DNA of 6,084 bases from positions 1-6,084 of the forward strand of contig JBDRCA010000018.1 of the NCBI GenBank assembly GCA_043822165.1, in the 5' to 3' direction. The translations under genes and the position numbers were made by a program. Numbering within the stretch: position 1 is the stretch's first letter; every line of letters begins with the position of its first letter. Positions 4,983 to 6,084 of the stretch are shown here, piece after piece. The notes under the pieces were generated by a model that did no database searches, had not been told where the DNA came from, and saw only the letters and a program-made list of their open reading frames with translations. This stretch comes from SCGC-AAA252-I15 sp043822165. GTDB lineage: Archaea > Altiarchaeota > Altiarchaeia > IMC4 > SCGC-AAA252-I15.

Positions 4983-6084
4983 ATCTTAGGTATCCTAAGG
5001 CTTTTAGCTGTTCTATTGTCTCCTCATCTAATTCGGCTTTGCTTGGGGCGTGCCCAAGTTTTATGCGCTCATTTAATTTTTTCATTTCATTAAAAACTTG
5101 AGGGTATTCCCCTGATTTATCCTCTTTTTCCCGGGGGTCGTTTTCAAGGTCGAATAAAAAGTAGCTTGTAATGTTTTCCTTCCTAAAGTACACAAGCTTC
5201 CATTTTTCGGTTCGTATGCTTCTTTTGAATCGTGTCTCATTGCCGGGGCTTCCGCGCCCGGTCTCGCTAACTATGTATTCGAATGCGGGGTGCCCGCTTT
5301 CAAGAAAGCTTTGGAGGCTGTTTGCTTTGTTTACCTCAGCGTCTATGCCGGCAAGCCCCATAACTGTCGGCAGTATGCTGATGGATGCCGGGACCTGCCC
5401 GGCAATCCTTTTGCTTGCCGAGCCGGGAGTCCTCACTATCAAAGGCACGTGCAAAGCCTCCTCATAAACCTGGCTAACATGCCCGCACCATTCATGCTCA
5501 AAAAACAGTTTCCCGTGATCAGCGGTGATTATGACTACTGTATCCTCCATAAGCCCTTCATCCTCAAGGAACCTTATGAACCCTCCTAAAAGATCGTCGG
5601 CGTGTCTTACTCCCGTATCATACTGGGATATCACATACTCTTCCTCATCGTCTGTTTCAGGCCAGTTTCCCTCATCCAGGCAGAACGAGGACACATCGTA
5701 TGTGCCGTTGTAGTCGTAGAAGATGTTCTCCTCACTGGAAAGATTATAGGGTCTATGGACGTCGAACCCGTGGAGGAAGAGAAAAAATTTTCTCCCTGAA
5801 TTCTCCTTTATCCATGTGATAGACAGGTTAATGTTTTCCTTGAATGACTTGCCTCCTCTCTGATAAACGTCGAATCCACGGTCCAGCCCGAATTTAGGGT
5901 TCAGGAAGGCCCCGCCGTAAAAGCCTGCAGTAGCGTAACCTGCATCCCTCATAATCCCTGCCAGCGTCGGTATGTCATCACCCAGCTTTCCAGGATTCTC
6001 ATAGTAGATCAGCCCGTGCTCTGCCGGAGTAAGGCCGGTCATCATAGACGCATGGGATGGGGTAGTCCACGACGACTGGGCGAC
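4981..6084 (-). CDS. Sulfatase-like hydrolase (alkaline phosphatase superfamily), 5' end outside window
   Basis: The frame is open from the right edge to TAA at 4981-4983, giving 367 residues. Although ATG codons occur at 6045, the 13 codons before them read VAQSSWTTPSHAS, the family's active-site motif, so the true start is beyond the window. The segment WTTPSHASMMTG-TPAEHG aligns with sulfatase C/S-X-P-X-R...TG..P..HG, with Thr (codon 6064-6066) at the nucleophile position. Other family motifs are FLHGFDVHRPY (5748-5780), YDTGVRHADDLLG, the metal-binding ITADHG (Asp at 5518-5520, then His), GHVSQVYEEALHVPLIV, FDLENDPREKED, and the tail LKALGYLR. Family members hydrolyse sulfate or phosphate esters or transfer phospho groups. 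The Thr, instead of Cys/Ser convertible to formylglycine, makes phosphoester chemistry at least as likely. No membrane helix is visible in this part. It leads the minus-strand set, with the PLP-enzyme start 7 bases downstream. Confidence 0.9.
   Translation of the reverse strand, partial: VAQSSWTTPSHASMMTGLTPAEHGLIYYENPGKLGDDIPTLAGIMRDAGYATAGFYGGAFLNPKFGLDRGFDVYQRGGKSFKENINLSITWIKENSGRKFFLFLHGFDVHRPYNLSSEENIFYDYNGTYDVSSFCLDEGNWPETDDEEEYVISQYDTGVRHADDLLGGFIRFLEDEGLMEDTVVIITADHGKLFFEHEWCGHVSQVYEEALHVPLIVRTPGSASKRIAGQVPASISILPTVMGLAGIDAEVNKANSLQSFLESGHPAFEYIVSETGRGSPGNETRFKRSIRTEKWKLVYFRKENITSYFLFDLENDPREKEDKSGEYPQVFNEMKKLNERIKLGHAPSKAELDEETIEQLKALGYLR
4985..4999. repeat. Short perfect inverted repeat at the 3' end of the sulfatase-like gene
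   Basis: The plus strand reads CTTAGG-TAT-CCTAAG: 6-base perfect arms and a 3-base loop. In the minus-strand transcript it would form a small hairpin whose base is 11 bases before the GTG start of the PLP enzyme, followed by an A tract rather than the U tract of an intrinsic terminator. It encodes the common sulfatase-family tail LGYLR, so the symmetry may be accidental. Confidence 0.5.

Noticed and set aside
4974..4999. Hairpin plus homopolymer as an intrinsic terminator
   Set aside because: In the minus-strand transcript the hairpin is followed by A, not U; in the plus-strand transcript the U run precedes the hairpin. Neither orientation has terminator layout.
5171..5799. Plus-strand open frames antisense to the sulfatase-like gene
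   Set aside because: They are shadows of a well-supported gene; the translations look like reverse-strand noise.
4981..6045. Sulfatase-like gene starting at the ATG at 6045
   Set aside because: The frame stays open to the window edge, and the residues just before the ATG (WTTPSHAS) are the family's active-site motif, so the gene is truncated by the window.
1..6084. CRISPR array, insertion sequence, tRNA or rRNA gene
   Set aside because: No regularly spaced repeats, transposase motifs, terminal inverted repeats or tRNA-like folds were noticed; the window is filled with protein-coding genes.

Overview
The window is a gene-dense stretch from a prokaryote, with no intergenic gap longer than 7 bases. 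An archaeon is the more likely source, but this is tentative. The hints are frequent AGG/AGA arginine and ATA isoleucine codons, GGGAGG/GAGGAG ribosome-binding sites, GTG starts, stop/start overlaps, and a PLP-enzyme subtype with a Cys cluster that I associate with archaea and thermophiles. No rRNA, tRNA or taxonomic marker gene is present, so a bacterium cannot be excluded.

Layout: two gene sets face each other. On the plus strand (1-2502) lie three consecutive GT4-type (GT-B fold) glycosyltransferases. The first is only a C-terminal fragment cut by the left edge; the other two are complete. Each junction is an ATGA stop/start overlap. The first two are tandem paralogues, about 63% identical over the shared C-terminal part by hand count. 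On the minus strand (read from 6084 down to 2491) lie a sulfatase-like alkaline-phosphatase-superfamily hydrolase cut by the right edge, a class III PLP enzyme most like 2,2-dialkylglycine decarboxylase, and a radical SAM enzyme with a SPASM/twitch-like Cys-rich C-terminus. They are separated by 7 bases and by a stop/start contact. The two sets overlap tail to tail by 12 bases at 2491-2502, leaving no room for a separate terminator.

Function: three sugar transferases next to a sulfatase-like hydrolase suggest a locus for a cell-surface or secreted glycan (polysaccharide, glycolipid or protein glycan). The PLP enzyme and radical SAM enzyme, coupled to the hydrolase gene, would be candidates for making or altering an amino-bearing building block or decoration. 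That pathway role is inferred from gene order and family alone; no substrate can be read from the sequence. The least ordinary points are: Thr in place of the Cys/Ser that is converted to formylglycine in true sulfatases; a PLP enzyme that keeps the decarboxylase glutamine but adds a CX2CX8CX3C cluster; homopolymer A tracts around the PLP gene start; and C-terminal Gly-Arg codons of the glycosyltransferases that also form the ribosome-binding site of the next gene. I saw no mobile element, CRISPR array or RNA gene.
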